Assembly: GCA_037074705.1 (NCBI GenBank) | Contig: CM073593.1 | Coordinates: 65,017,501 to 65,081,500 of the forward strand | Direction: 5' to 3' | Origin: Zhengitettix transpicula | Lineage: Eukaryota > Arthropoda > Insecta > Orthoptera > Tetrigidae | DNA: 64,000 nt | Program-made: the position numbers and the translations under genes | The notes under the pieces: generated by a model | The model's input: only the letters and a program-made list of their open reading frames with translations | What the model was told of the DNA's origin: nothing | The model's database searches: none | In this document: positions 1 to 10,682 of the stretch, piece after piece | Position numbering within the stretch: the first letter of the stretch is position 1 | How the letters are laid out: every line of letters starts with the position of its first letter

Positions 1-771
1 GAGTCCAGTAAAGTGTGTAACAAATGAACGGGGTTGGCATTCGCTATTACTCATGCAGAGTTGTGGCGCCGCACCCTCGGACAGAGATCATTACCAGCAT
101 TTTAGGAAACCTGTCTGCCCACACGTCCGTTCATAGCCGACCGGGCCTCGTTATGTGCTCGACAACTGCTGCACTTGCTCCATTGTGAATCCGCGATGGC
201 CATTACTCATTCTTCGCGACGTCACAAAAATTTACCAAAGTAAACAAGCAATTTAAGGACAAAGTTGAGAGACATATGAGCATCCACTCTTGTTTCTGTT
301 GGTGAAGAACCGGATCTCAGGGTTTCCTTCTCAAGTTATCTGATTTAGTGGATGTCAAGTACCTCTTCGTTACTGTCTCTCGAAACCCGTATATTATGTT
401 CTGCCAGCCAAGAGAAAACCAACATGTCATCCAAATGATCCGGTGAGAGATTTACTATTTATTTAGGCATTTGGTTCCGCTCAACCTCAGAACTCGTTAT
501 TAGATCTTGTGAGCGTAACAGACAATCCATTAATTATTGCTAAATGGACACGTTCCAATTTAAATATTAAATGACATGAACGTTTCCAGCAAAGATTGGT
601 TTCGACACGCAGTAAAATGTAGTGGATGATATTGTGATATTTAACAACAGTTTTTCAAAGTATTATTTTATTATTATTTGAGCTTATGAACAGAAAGGGG
701 TTGGGAAAGTGAAGGATGAAACCGACGTACGAACATATGCTTTGAGAAGTCGATAATTAGACGCAAGATCT
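1..771. other. Stretch with no recognised gene
   Basis: I see no gene, tRNA or clear repeat here. Positions 60-200 are GC-richer than the surroundings and could be a regulatory element or a non-coding exon, but no splice sites or open frame support either. The remainder is ordinary AT-rich sequence. Confidence 0.4.
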
Positions 772-959
772 CTAAACAGGATTATGGCTGAACAAAAATA
801 CGTACAGAATGTTCAATCTACACAAAGGGCTCATATATACACATCGCAATCTATGTAAAATGCAGCAACATAAGTCACAAAAAAGGCTCGAAATACGAGG
901 TACGGAAACACTACAAAATTTCGCAGACCCACAACGATACTGAAATAGACATTTCTCTA

Positions 960-1493
960 ACCAAATTAAAAAAAACGCATTATCACGGGAAGAATTGAAA
1001 GGAAAATTCAAACAACGAAATAACAAATGTGAAAGATACAATCCGATATACGTCAATGGCTCACAAACTGATGGGTTGCTCCATCCTAAAATTATTCAGC
1101 CGTGTCAACCCTCAACCACTTCACTCCAATCCAATCGGCTGAAATGTTTGCTACACTTATGGCAATGAACCATATCTACTCCTCTACAGAAACAAAGCAC
1201 TGGCGCACTCAACGCCATTACGACCGTACAAAAAAAAAGTGAACACCATCAGAACTAACAACGAAGATCAAAGAAACGAACCATAAAATAAAAAGTGAAA
1301 ATCTGGGGTTGTGGCTGGCCATCAGGACATTCACGACAATGGAGTCGCGGACCTAATGGCAAAAACTTTTGCGGTCAACCCCATAAACTATCCCATAGAG
1401 GCCGCCAATAGCTTCAAAGACCTAAGAATATACATCCAAGCAACGTTCCTACAACTATGGAATATAAAAAGTAAATCCTTCAAATCCAGGTAG
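960..1493 (+). pseudogene. Non-LTR retrotransposon RNase H domain, decayed
   Basis: This is a broken fragment of the C-terminal RNase H domain of a LINE-type (Jockey/I-group-like) retrotransposon polyprotein. Three pieces lie in order. IYVNGSQTDG at 1046-1075 matches the first RNase H motif, usually YTDGS, with the first catalytic Asp changed to Asn. QSAEMFATLMAMNHIYSS at 1132-1185 carries the catalytic Glu in its usual S-A-E setting. GHQDIHDNGVADLMAK from 1317 matches the last motif, usually GH-x-G-I-x-GNE-x-AD-x-x-AK. The three pieces are in three different frames, so at least two frameshifts separate them, and the reading stops at 1491-1493. Upstream, from about 960, a lysine- and arginine-rich stretch resembles the linker between reverse transcriptase and RNase H. 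No reverse transcriptase core was recognised. The element is 5'-truncated and dead. The subfamily is uncertain. Confidence 0.7.
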
Positions 1494-2791
1494 ACCTCTC
1501 AGCGACACCTATTAATTGATCACGTAGTGAATATAAGAGATCAGTTACCGTTAAAGATCTCAGATATCAGTAATCATTCAGCTGATAGATACCCTGAAAA
1601 GTAGTTGGATGCAGACATTCAGAAAATTTCATCAAACGTATCAGCTATTATTTGATCAAATACATCGTCCAAACGAAAATATTGCGAGATTAATGACGTC
1701 ACACAAATAATGCCCAACATTTTTTAAATTTACGTAAGCTCTTGAGGACGTAACCAACGTCAACGTCATTGTCCTTGCATCAAGACAGTTACTCCTTAAA
1801 TAATTTTATCTATCTAATTCAGTTTAATTCTATTTAATACTGTTCCTATTCGATACGCACAATTAAACACACGAGAAAGTCATTTATACTGAATTACGAT
1901 GTATTAATTTAAACTGGAGTAACTTTTTGTAAGTTTTTATTTATTATATAGTTTATTGGCTGATTCCTGGGCCTCAACCAAGTGAGAATAGGATAAGACC
2001 ACGACGTTTTGATGGCGTCCACTTGATAACGATGGCAGGTGATCACCTGAGAAGAAGCACTGAAGGAACAAATACATCTCGAAAACCTTCGCTCTTTGAT
2101 TATCTTGTTTCATCGTCAAAAATAAATTATATTTTACAAAAAAAATGAGGTATAATCAATAATTATATAAATATATTATTTTGCATATTGCTTTCAGCAC
2201 AGATTCTTGATATTCAGAAGCTTGTCTCAAAATGAGTTGTTTAAATTACATAATTTAATTTAAACCATAAATCAGAGTGAACATCAAGAGTTTTCAAATA
2301 AATGAGTTAGTGAAAACAAATCACTCCAATTTCATTTGCGTGGAATATTTTGAAATAGATTTCAGTTGAGTATTCGTTTGTTTCTAAAAAAAATACCTTC
2401 GTCAAGATAAATAAGAAAAAATTAAATAATCCCGGAGATATTTATTTTTAATTATAATGTCATTTCTTAAATATCAAGAGCAGATATAAAAAATAACAGG
2501 TGTATCGAGCAGATGAGTTTAGAAATCGAATCATGTGTTTAAAAATTTTGAGAACCCTGATTTGATTATTACGTGATAATAATTATGTTGCATTTTATAA
2601 TTTAATTTTTACTAGGTTCAGTTTAATGTGGAATTTTTATTACAGTTAAACCACGTACCTGTCACTAAAATATTTTTATCACTGATACGATGAATAACGT
2701 GAAATTTGATAAAAACAAATTAAATGCCAATATTACCTGAGATAATAGAAAATATATTTTAGTCATTCCGATGAAGTAAAGTAGTGGAATT
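1494..2791. other. AT-rich stretch without genes
   Basis: No gene was recognised. It contains one exact 14-bp palindrome listed separately at 2036-2049. Short open frames here show no domain and look like chance. Confidence 0.4.
2036..2049. promoter_or_regulatory. Perfect 14-bp palindrome with paired E-boxes
   Basis: CAGGTGATCACCTG is a perfect palindrome. It contains the E-box CAGGTG and its complement CACCTG either side of a central GATC-type core. CAGGTG/CACCTG are the sites bound by Snail-type zinc fingers and some bHLH dimers. Binding here is inference; one palindrome of this length is expected now and then by chance in 64 kb. Confidence 0.3.
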
Positions 2792-3373
2792 TTAAACACG
2801 ACATCGATAAAATTCGTCGATTATAATTGCGTAATCGTGGCCACATACACACAAGGGGTAGCGCTCTGCTTTCATGCGTGATAATTTGGAATTTAGTGGC
2901 TTCGAGCGGCATGAATTCCTGTCGCGAATTGCTGAACTTTCGGAATTTTGATTGAGAGAGGAGAATTGGCGATAGCCGATAAATCGCCACGGCTCACACT
3001 CTTGTCTCCGGCGAATTTCCACCCTTGCAGACCGAACGGTATCCCGTGATTTGTGCGCGTCACCAAAGTTCGATACTGTATTGTTTTTCTGAATTACGAC
3101 CCGCCGTGTTTCATGTTGTATATTTAAATTCCGTGCAAAAATGTGCGAACAGAGCCCAGCGTTTCGTACAAATAAATTTTCATTTCTCTTAGCTCTCGAC
3201 CAATCACGTTTGAAATATGAGGGAAAGAGATTTAACTTTGGTTTTGTTGTAATTTCAGTGGAAACGTCTACAGGAATACTCGACAAGGGATTGCAGACAT
3301 CGTCTATTTGAATATTCTGAGGACTTTTTATTAAATTTGGAAGATATTTGCTTAACAAAGCGGTTCTGTTCAT
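2792..3373 (-). CDS. Open frame of 193 codons, function unknown
   Basis: This is the longest open reading frame in the window. It reads from an ATG at 3373 down to a TAA at 2792. The predicted protein is basic and rich in Arg, Ser and Asn. I see no signal peptide, membrane segment, catalytic motif or known domain. A CxC pair sits near the C-terminus. The DNA under the 3' half is GC-richer than its neighbours, which lowers stop frequency and makes a chance frame more likely. No splice sites clearly bound it and no promoter is evident. It may be a lone exon, a decayed repeat, or nothing. I lean towards chance. Confidence 0.15.
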   Translation of the reverse strand: MNRTALLSKYLPNLIKSPQNIQIDDVCNPLSSIPVDVSTEITTKPKLNLFPSYFKRDWSRAKRNENLFVRNAGLCSHIFARNLNIQHETRRVVIQKNNTVSNFGDAHKSRDTVRSARVEIRRRQECEPWRFIGYRQFSSLNQNSESSAIRDRNSCRSKPLNSKLSRMKAERYPLCVCGHDYAIIIDEFYRCRV

Positions 3374-3623
3374 TGGAAATATGCATAATAAAATTAATGT
3401 TTATCTCACGTTAAGTATAAATTAAACAAATTAATAAACCAATGATGTAATAAATTGCAATAAATTGAATTTAATAAGATTACTATAATCAATTTTATTA
3501 TAATGAACCTACTAAAGCATTTTTATTATTGAAATTAATTACAATTTATAATTTTAATTGACGCTATTCAGTTAATAGTAGGCTTCAAGAAGGTCATAGG
3601 ATTAATTCTTTATTAATACAGTT

Positions 3624-3660
3624 CCTGATGAATTTCAAAGATGCGTCGAAACGATGTACT
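3624..3660 (+). repeat. Hammerhead-like core motif, single arm
   Basis: The block starts CCTGATGA and reaches CGTCGAAACGATG after about 20 bases. The CTGATGA and GAAAC halves match the conserved core of hammerhead ribozymes. The intervening bases do not form a convincing stem II, so this is probably a decayed copy of the family seen at 34.4, 36.3 and 40.4 kb. No inverted partner was found nearby. Confidence 0.35.
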
Positions 3661-3769
3661 CATTTTTTTCTTTTCAGAAGACGTAATTCTAATTGTAGAA
3701 AACTCAAATTATTCTGATTTAATTGGCTAATTTGTTTATTTTATGAATCTGTAAGTATGGAGAGTTGTC

Positions 3770-3783
3770 GGGGGGGGGGGGGG
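3770..3783. repeat. Run of 14 G residues
   Basis: An uninterrupted G14 tract is unusual in sequence this AT-rich. Homopolymer length is also prone to assembly error. On RNA or single-stranded DNA it could join a G-quadruplex, but there are no neighbouring G runs. Confidence 0.9.
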
Positions 3784-5295
3784 AGATTCTTTAGTTTTAA
3801 TGTAAAATTTCGGAGGTATTAGATTTCTACAGAATTTTGGAGCACTGTAGTCCCAAAATCGTTTTTAGTTATAACGTGTATGCTTTTATAAAAAAAAACG
3901 GAATTGACATTTGCAATTTCTGATCATCATCTTGAAAATAGACCTGCTCAAAACAGATCTGTATATTTCTTACTTTCTGAGAGAGTTTGGTCAGGAAGTT
4001 TGGCTGTTTTCCTTTCCTCCTCTGTTGAAAAAATATCCCCTTGTTGATCTAACTTCATTTTTGAGTAATAAATCTCACGTTATAAATCAAAGGAGTCGAT
4101 TTTTTTCTTGACTGATTTTTCTGTACTGGTGCAAAATCCGTCCTTTCCTCCACAATTGGAGGCGCATATTTCTATTTCGTTCACGGAATTTTCCAAAATC
4201 TTGTATAGTGTATTATTGCTATTTGACCACTAAGTACCCATTCCGTCATAAAGATCCTCTGGGCAGGGCAGACAACTATTAGCATCGCCTTGAACTTTGG
4301 AACTTGCATGTTTTGCTCCTGGACTAAACGGTGTTTTCCGATTATTTTATTCCCGCGTAGTTTCTTGATTGTACATAAACATCTGCGTCTCTTAAGCAGT
4401 AATAAAAATCTTCAGAAACTGAGCTTTCCATCAATCCGACTTTTTAATTTCCGGCGTAGAGCAAGAAAACTGCTCACCCACAGGAACTGAGTCGATCGAT
4501 CGAGTTGTAACTTGACTCAGCGTTAGATTATAACGGAAGGTCTAACTCAGAAACCACGCAACGCAACACGAAAAATAGTTTCTAAGTTATAAATTCAGCC
4601 AATTTTTTTTTTGTCTGACCGCGGATGTTTATCGTGCAGTGAGACGCCCATTCTTTATCCTTAACGATTTCTTATGAGACAAAGTCATGTCAAGTAAAAA
4701 AGATGATTCACTTGAGCTCTCGTGTCGTTGTTGTCACAGGTAGAAGCGGGTAATCAGAGGAGATTCATTACGCCATAAGTGGCGTAACAGGCTGATGAGG
4801 CAAGTGTGTTTGCGCAGCACAAGGCTGATGGCGGTGGCGGACCACAGAACCGACAGTGCGGCCGAGGGGTTTGCTGTAATTTGCTTCCGAGTGTGACTAC
4901 AAGCGTGTTCCAATATTAGTTCATCCAACGATTGCGTTCACTATGGCTACCGGTATACTAGGAAACGTTACCATTTCAGTAAACAGACAGGGTAAACAGG
5001 CGCCATCGTTTAGTGATTCGGGCAAACGATCTAAGTAATGAATGAATTCGTAAAATTAGACCCACGTTTCTAGTAAGTGATCCTCGTCAATATTTCCAGG
5101 TAAACAACGATTCAGCTAGGAAGTTATATTTTGTGCTATAAATGGTATTAGTTGCTGATCTCCTAAATTTGGGTATAATCACTTAATAATCTAATTAATG
5201 AAGCTTATGAGGTATACGTTAGGAACTGTGTTTTGACTCTGTTAGGAGATAGACAATGTCACACAGGTCAAAATGTAACTCTATAAAAAATTATG
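3784..5295. other. Stretch without recognised genes
   Basis: No gene was recognised. Positions 4740-4940 are moderately GC-richer. Short frames at 3911, 4290 and 4734 show no domains. Nothing else stands out. Confidence 0.4.
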
Positions 5296-5313
5296 TATAT
5301 ATATATATATATA
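5296..5313. repeat. Short TA microsatellite
   Basis: About nine TA units precede a longer AT array 340 bases downstream. It is low-complexity sequence with no inferred function. Confidence 0.9.
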
Positions 5314-5645
5314 ATTTGTAGTATTGTAATTTAGGTAAATGTCTGTACGATTAATAACATAAATTAATTAACTATTAATAAAATATGTGGATGGCAACCA
5401 AAAACGGAACTCGTAGTAAAATATTTTATTCTCACTTTAAGTATTGTCATTTATTTAATTGCAGAGGGGCGTCAGGTGGATATAACATCAACTGCTAACA
5501 GTTACAATAATTACTGCTTGAATTAATAACAACCAAACTACCCAGGATACAAGTATTCATGTTCAAAATATTCACTATTATTACTTACGAAAGACATACA
5601 AATTTCAATATATATATGTCAAGAATATAAAATATATATTGTGCA

Positions 5646-5651
<6 letters not shown>

Positions 5652-5694
<43 letters not shown>
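5652..5694. repeat. AT dinucleotide microsatellite
   Basis: About 21 uninterrupted AT units. The 22 bases just upstream (around 5628-5650, reading ATATATATTGTGCAACTATA) recur almost exactly at 6600-6622 without the long array. This suggests the array expanded inside a dispersed repeat. Confidence 0.9.
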
Positions 5695-5698
<4 letters not shown>

Positions 5699-5877
5699 TT
5701 CAATCTAGACGATATTGTGTCTTCCTGTATTCCAAGCAATATTTTTCCCAGGAACTATTCCAATCCATAATTCCTCATCTCACGCTTATTTTAATTTGAT
5801 CCTGTCTGGAACTTTAATTGGTCCTACGTGTCAATAATTTTTTGGGGGATATCTTTAAAGAATTATGAGTGAACATA

Positions 5878-6203
5878 TCCCTTTTGTCTCTTATTTCTGC
5901 TATAAATATAGACGAAAGACTTATTTTGAAATTTGTTTTACTGTTTCCAGAAAATACCCAGATAAAATTGGTAACTTTTCAATGTTTATTAACTTTTTTT
6001 TTCATTTTTATTTTTAGATCTTTAAGGACTAGAGAAAGTCCCTTTTGTCCCTTATTTCTGCTATAAATATAGACGAAAGGTTTATTTTGAAATTTGTTTT
6101 ACTGTTTCCAGAAAATACCCAGATAAAATTGGTAACTTTTCAATATTCATTAACTTTTTTTTTCACTTTTATTTTTAGATCTTTAAGAAGGACTAGAGAA
6201 AGT
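5878..6203. repeat. Tandem duplication, two 161-bp units
   Basis: Unit one is 5878-6038 and unit two is 6039-6203. Both begin TCCCTTTTGTC and run through TTCCAGAAAATACCCAGATA to a T-rich stretch and an AGGACTAGAGAAAGT ending. Only a handful of substitutions and a 3-base insertion near the end of unit two separate them, so the event is fairly recent. The open frame across unit one has no recognisable product. The unit carries no TIR or tRNA-like box. Confidence 0.9.
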
Positions 6204-7079
6204 TTCTTCATATTATAACAATGAAAAATATTAATGTACGTAAAATTAAATAGGGGAGAAATCAAATTTAAAAAATCACTAATGCTTGTAAAAAGTAATA
6301 AAAATATAGAAATACTTCTAAAGGAATTTACTAAAATTAATTCTGTTTCAGAAGCAGTACAACATAAATGATGAAACTTACTTTTCCACTGAAAAATTTC
6401 ATTTTGTCATTCGACTTTGAAAAATTAGATTTATATGAAACGATAAGAATATTACAAATCTCGTATTACTTAAGTTTCTTGGAATTATTCAGAAGAATTT
6501 AACATTAATATGTTTTAGTGGAACGTTAAAAAAGTGGTATTAGTCGTTACCATGACCGGCCATGCGTCACGAAAGTAAATTTACGTGAACTTCAAAAAAT
6601 AATATATATTGTGCAAGTATAAATAATTTTTATTTTTGTCTGTTGTATTAACAAAATAAATTATATAAATTTTTAAGAGGTCGTTAATTTCTATAACTTA
6701 ACAACGTTAAGATTTTTAAAAATCATAATGCTATAAAGAACATAACTGATAAATAAATGGGTTTACCTTATTCTTACGTTAATTAAATTATTCTGGAACC
6801 CAATAAAGCATGTTCATGCTGTCTGACGTTTGCTTAAATTAATATGTGGATAAATATAAATGACAAATTTAGTGAAATCTCATATAATTCTATATTTTTT
6901 AATCAAGGTCTCGTTAATGACTTACTGGAATACTGCGTTCGGCTCGTAGCATAAACGTCCACGATTAATTTTTAATATTGCGTGAAAATTGATGTCATGC
7001 GTGTATTTTACTTTTAATATATCTCTCTCTCTTTAAGATTCATGACTTATTACCTTGACCTGAAGTGTGCGTGAGGACC
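6204..7079. other. AT-rich stretch without genes
   Basis: Nothing was recognised beyond the echo of the 5.63 kb flank at 6600-6622. There are no domain-bearing frames. Confidence 0.4.
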
Positions 7080-7265
7080 CGAGATCCGCCCACGCAGACC
7101 AGACGTTAATAGCAACGTTCGGGTCGTCTCCTTTAGCATGCACTACATCAGCGTAAAGCTGTTTCTCTCCAACGAATGCAGATAAGGCTTTTAATTCGGG
7201 ATGCAATTAGCATGCAAACACCAGCCCGTCCTGATGGGGGTGAGAAGCCGTGCCTTACCCTTGTG
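7080..7265. other. GC-richer island, possible regulatory element
   Basis: This island is GC-richer than the flanks, with abrupt edges. It has no long open frame and no tRNA-like boxes. It contains two GCATGCA-type sites (TAGCATGCAC near 7135 and TTAGCATGCAAAC near 7208) and a TTTTAATT homeobox-type core. Such islands in AT-rich insect genomes are often conserved enhancers, but conservation cannot be judged here. Confidence 0.25.
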
Positions 7266-7606
7266 TTGGCTTGTTCTCGGGCGGGTTTGTCTTACTCAAC
7301 AAAATTATCGAATCAGTCATTAATATTTCATGTAATTATGCACTAATTTTAAAATTATTAACATAATAGTTGATGGATCAGATTTAAAGAAGACCAAAAG
7401 TGATTTCACACCTTAGAAAACTTTTAAAATTTATATAGAAAGATTAAAAATTTACCAAAAAAAATCATAAAACAATTTATCAGACCAGACGCTTGGATGC
7501 CGTTGCTTATTATAATTTTCTGAGATCTCATCCCATCAGTTAGTAAATCTTAAAACAACGAATACTATATCACAAAAGAGACTGGTTAACATGTTTACAT
7601 AATATT

Positions 7607-7760
7607 ATGTCTTGGACGTATATGGAGTTGGAACTACAGAACAAAATTTTTACGTACATTTCATTCGGACAGACAGGGAGAAGTGCATATAAACATGAGA
7701 GAGATACAACAGAAACTATTATGAGCAGTCATCATGCAGTAAAAAGTGTGTATCTGAAAA
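7607..7760 (+). pseudogene. Possible GIY-YIG endonuclease relic (Penelope-like)
   Basis: The frame from 7607 encodes TYISFGQTGRSAYKHERD. It resembles the GIY-YIG nuclease of Penelope-like retroelements, where a YIGQTGRS block is followed by a basic stretch with a conserved Arg and a Glu-His pair. Here two residues (Ser-Phe) interrupt YI-GQTGRS and the order KHER replaces the usual KEH. A few residues later SSHHAVK could match the serine and histidine region of the same domain. The GIY half and the reverse transcriptase are not visible. If correct, this is a dead 3' fragment of the kind of element known to carry hammerhead motifs. The match is short and could be chance. Confidence 0.3.
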
Positions 7761-8050
7761 TATCGCTTCATTGCCGACGCAGAAACGATTTCTAGAAAAG
7801 ACGTCAACGACCGCAGACGCGATCCCAAGAAACCCGCTCGATAAGGTCACGATTCGTATTCACGTGAGTAATAGGTCATAAAAATTTTAGTTTTTTAAAT
7901 TTAATTATTGTATCGGCTTAAAAAATTATTTTAATTTTTTTTGTTGATAAAATAACTGCAACTCTTCTTGGGCAGGTTACATTTTATATTTTGAATTTTA
8001 TCAAAGTAAATAATTAAATGCTTTCTTTATCGCCATACATTTTTGGTGTC

Positions 8051-8081
<31 letters not shown>

Positions 8082-9204
8082 CTAAAACAAAAATTAATAG
8101 TATCCTGTCATTTGTTATTTTATATTTTAAAAACCTGAATAATTCAATTGTAATATTCTATAAAATACTATATATACTCTATTTGAAGTTTCTTCATCCC
8201 GAAATTTTGGAATTCAATCTTCGTTAGTTTTAGTTAAGCCATAATTACCTGGAAATATCTATAAGAATGATTAGATGACTCATTATATTTTGCAATGGAA
8301 CAGGTACATACTTTTCTGTTCGTCTAGTAACGTCAATCCTCTGACTCAGTCCATGTTCACGTTCTGCTTCCGGAACTGCGTCATGTTTTCCTGCGGTACT
8401 AAAATTATTCGTAACTGTCCATAACAGTAAAAAAAAGTTAATTAAAAGACTAAATTAAAAATGAGGCTGTCAGTAGTTGGTTGCATGGTTGCGACGGTGG
8501 ACGACAGAGACCACTGCCGATTGGTTAGCTGTATTACTGTGAATATTGCGACGCACACTCCACGCCGCTCAAAGAGCTTAATAAAGTGGCACGGAGGTTA
8601 GTAATTACTGTGTGCTGCAGCTTCGCCTTTAGTCACATCAGTAATTTCCATCAAACCGAGAGGAAACCGTCAAGGAAACAATCCTGCGTCGGATGATCTG
8701 CTGTTCCCCTAAACGGATCTTTATTTATTTTATATTCCTTGCGTGGCTTTTATATCTTCCAATAATTTCTATAAAAATTAACAGATTATTCGTCAATGAA
8801 AGAGTGGTGTAAAATGCGTGAAATTTACTCACTTTAAAATTTTAGGCTGTGTTGGGATTCCAAAATAACTCATTGGTCAACTAACATTTGTGTCTTAAAT
8901 AACAACCTTTCACGATTAATATCTGCAAAACATAATCAATAAAATGTTAATTTTAGTCAGCTTTGATGGTGAAGTATGTGTCTAAGGGGCCAATTTTCAT
9001 AAATAAAACGGCTTAACGTTTGAAAACTATTTTTGGTATTATTGATGGGTAAACTGTCATCGATCTGAGCTTGAAAGCCGAAAATCGTTGTGTGAATGAT
9101 ACCGTAATTTATTATATCCCCATTCAAAGGTTTATCTTTACAAAGTTACAAGTTCATAGTTATTAAAAATTCAAGAGTATTCGTATAACGACAATAAATA
9201 TACA
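7761..9204. other. Stretch without recognised genes
   Basis: It holds a TA microsatellite at 8053-8081 and a moderately GC-rich patch at 8460-8700. No coding or RNA gene was recognised. Confidence 0.4.
8053..8081. repeat. AT dinucleotide microsatellite
   Basis: About 14 AT units. No other structure is attached. Confidence 0.9.
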
Positions 9205-9287
9205 TTGCTACGTAGAATATATCAATAATTAAAATCGTATTAATTACGAAATAAATCGTTTTTACCGTCTTCAATTTTATACACGTT
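9205..9287. repeat. Direct repeat, left copy of a pair
   Basis: The sequence from CGTAGAATATATCAATAATT through ATTAATTACGAAATAAA recurs at 10578-10657 in the same orientation, at roughly 80 percent identity by eye. A short TA array (9288-9308) follows this copy only. The pair brackets 1.3 kb containing a tRNA-like unit. The two copies are too short and diverged to call LTRs. Confidence 0.75.
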
Positions 9288-9308
9288 TATATATATATAT
9301 ATATATAT
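9288..9308. repeat. Short TA microsatellite
   Basis: About ten TA units at the edge of the left direct-repeat copy. Confidence 0.9.
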
Positions 9309-10468
9309 TGCAAGAAACGGGCCGCTAAAATAAAAGATTTTTACGGGAAAACAATTAATACAACTTTATTAACAATTTTAAAATACAATAATATTTGAGA
9401 TCTCAGAATCTTTATCTGGGTTTGATAAATGGGTGAATTTTATACAATCAATTACGTTTAGCTTTTTAGGTAAATTAATTCGTCTGAACCTCGACGAATT
9501 TTGTTGCGGACGAAAATAAGATTAAAGATTGAATTTAAATTAAAGAATTAAACAATTAAAGAAGTAAATAATTAACGAAGTGAATAATTAAAGAAACGAA
9601 ATAATTAAAGAACGATCTGACATATCTTTTAAAAGAGGTTTACAATCAATTTTAAAGTTTACTGCTTACGGCCGCCCAGGTCTCAATTTTGGTTTTTCTG
9701 TGCACACGATTTGGGGATATCACTGATTCTACTCATTAGAATTTGAACACACGGTAGTTGTTCTGGATCTCTGCTATCCTGCAACCTCGATCATCTCACC
9801 CTCAGCCAGTTTCCGGACGTAGGTCTCCTCAACGTCTCTCTATGCGAATATTTGCTCAGTTTGTGAAGCAAAAATTCTGCTTCCAAACTGCGATTTTATA
9901 AGTCTCTCCGTCAAAACTGGTTACTTGCGTTTTATGTAAACTATTAGCTCGCCGTTGGACTTCCTAGATAGGCCTATTCATAATTCTGGATCCGCAAACT
10001 TTTACTGTCTCTATTTCTCTATGTGGACCGAACTGCTATGTCCCAGTTCTCGACGTAGACTTTTTCCTTTCGCGTCTTGCCGCTGACTGCAGATTTCTTT
10101 CGAACTGTTCTATGTCCGCTGCCCAACTTTTTATAATATGAATTTGCTGAATTGATGTCTGCCTGCAACTGTGTCCGCCGTCCAACTGAACAACTTCGTC
10201 TCGTAGATTTTGAGCCCGTACACTCTCTTAACTCCAACAATACATTCTTTGTCTCGCCGCCTTGTTGCGGTGTCCGCTTTATATCCAATAATAAGTCCTC
10301 TACAATCCAACTTTATAATTATAATAATAAATTAATTACTAATTACTACAATACATATACAGTCGCACCAACAGCTCAGGTTATTAGCGTCTCATTATCG
10401 GAACTTAATTTGACTTGTATGTGGACTGATTTGACTTGAGATTCTCTCACGCACACAAACATGCATGT
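9309..10468. other. Interior between direct repeats, unclassified
   Basis: From 9536 to 9612 there is an imperfect 15-17 base periodic array built on AATTAAAGAA/AATAATTAA. From 9660 to 10300 the sequence is GC-richer with mid-sized frames on both strands (an 89-codon frame at 10019-10288 minus). None shows a known domain. The block may be the body of an unrecognised transposon that acquired the SINE head at 10469. Confidence 0.35.
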
Positions 10469-10536
10469 CCTCGCGGGATACAAACCCGGGACCTCTGTGA
10501 TGCAAGGCAGCCACACTGACCCTACGCCACGGGAGG
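10469..10536 (-). repeat. tRNA-like SINE head or tRNA pseudogene
   Basis: On the minus strand this folds like a tRNA. The 5' acceptor strand CCTCCCG (plus 10530-10536) pairs in six of seven positions with 3' CGCGAGG (plus 10469-10475). An A-box-like TGGCGTAGGGTCAGTG lies at 10514-10529, and the B-box-like GGTTTGTATCC lies at 10476-10486 inside a CGGG/CCCG T stem. The anticodon arm is imperfect, so it is unlikely to be a functional tRNA. Both Pol III internal promoter boxes at tRNA spacing are the hallmark of tRNA-derived SINEs. No SINE tail was delimited. Confidence 0.6.
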
Positions 10537-10550
10537 TGAGCTCTATACAT

Positions 10551-10682
10551 CTTCGGTGTCGTGAAGAACGACTTTTACTCCGTAGAATATATCAATAATT
10601 TAAAGCGCATTAATTACGAAATAAAAAGTTTTCTTCCATTATCAATTTCGATTCATGTTCGATGTCGTGAAGAACGACTTTA
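10551..10682. repeat. 80-bp repeat copy between 20-bp direct repeats
   Basis: GTCGTGAAGAACGACTTT occurs twice, at 10558 and 10664, 106 bases apart. Between them lies the second copy (10578-10657) of the 9.2 kb repeat. The duplicated block is itself a small hairpin, GTCGT facing ACGAC. This may be a target duplication around an inserted short repeat, or a two-unit tandem array. Confidence 0.6.

Noticed and set aside
9205..10660. Direct repeats as LTRs of a 1.4-kb retroelement
   Set aside because: The copies are about 80 bp and diverged, there are no TG/CA ends or primer binding site, and there is no pol coding between them.
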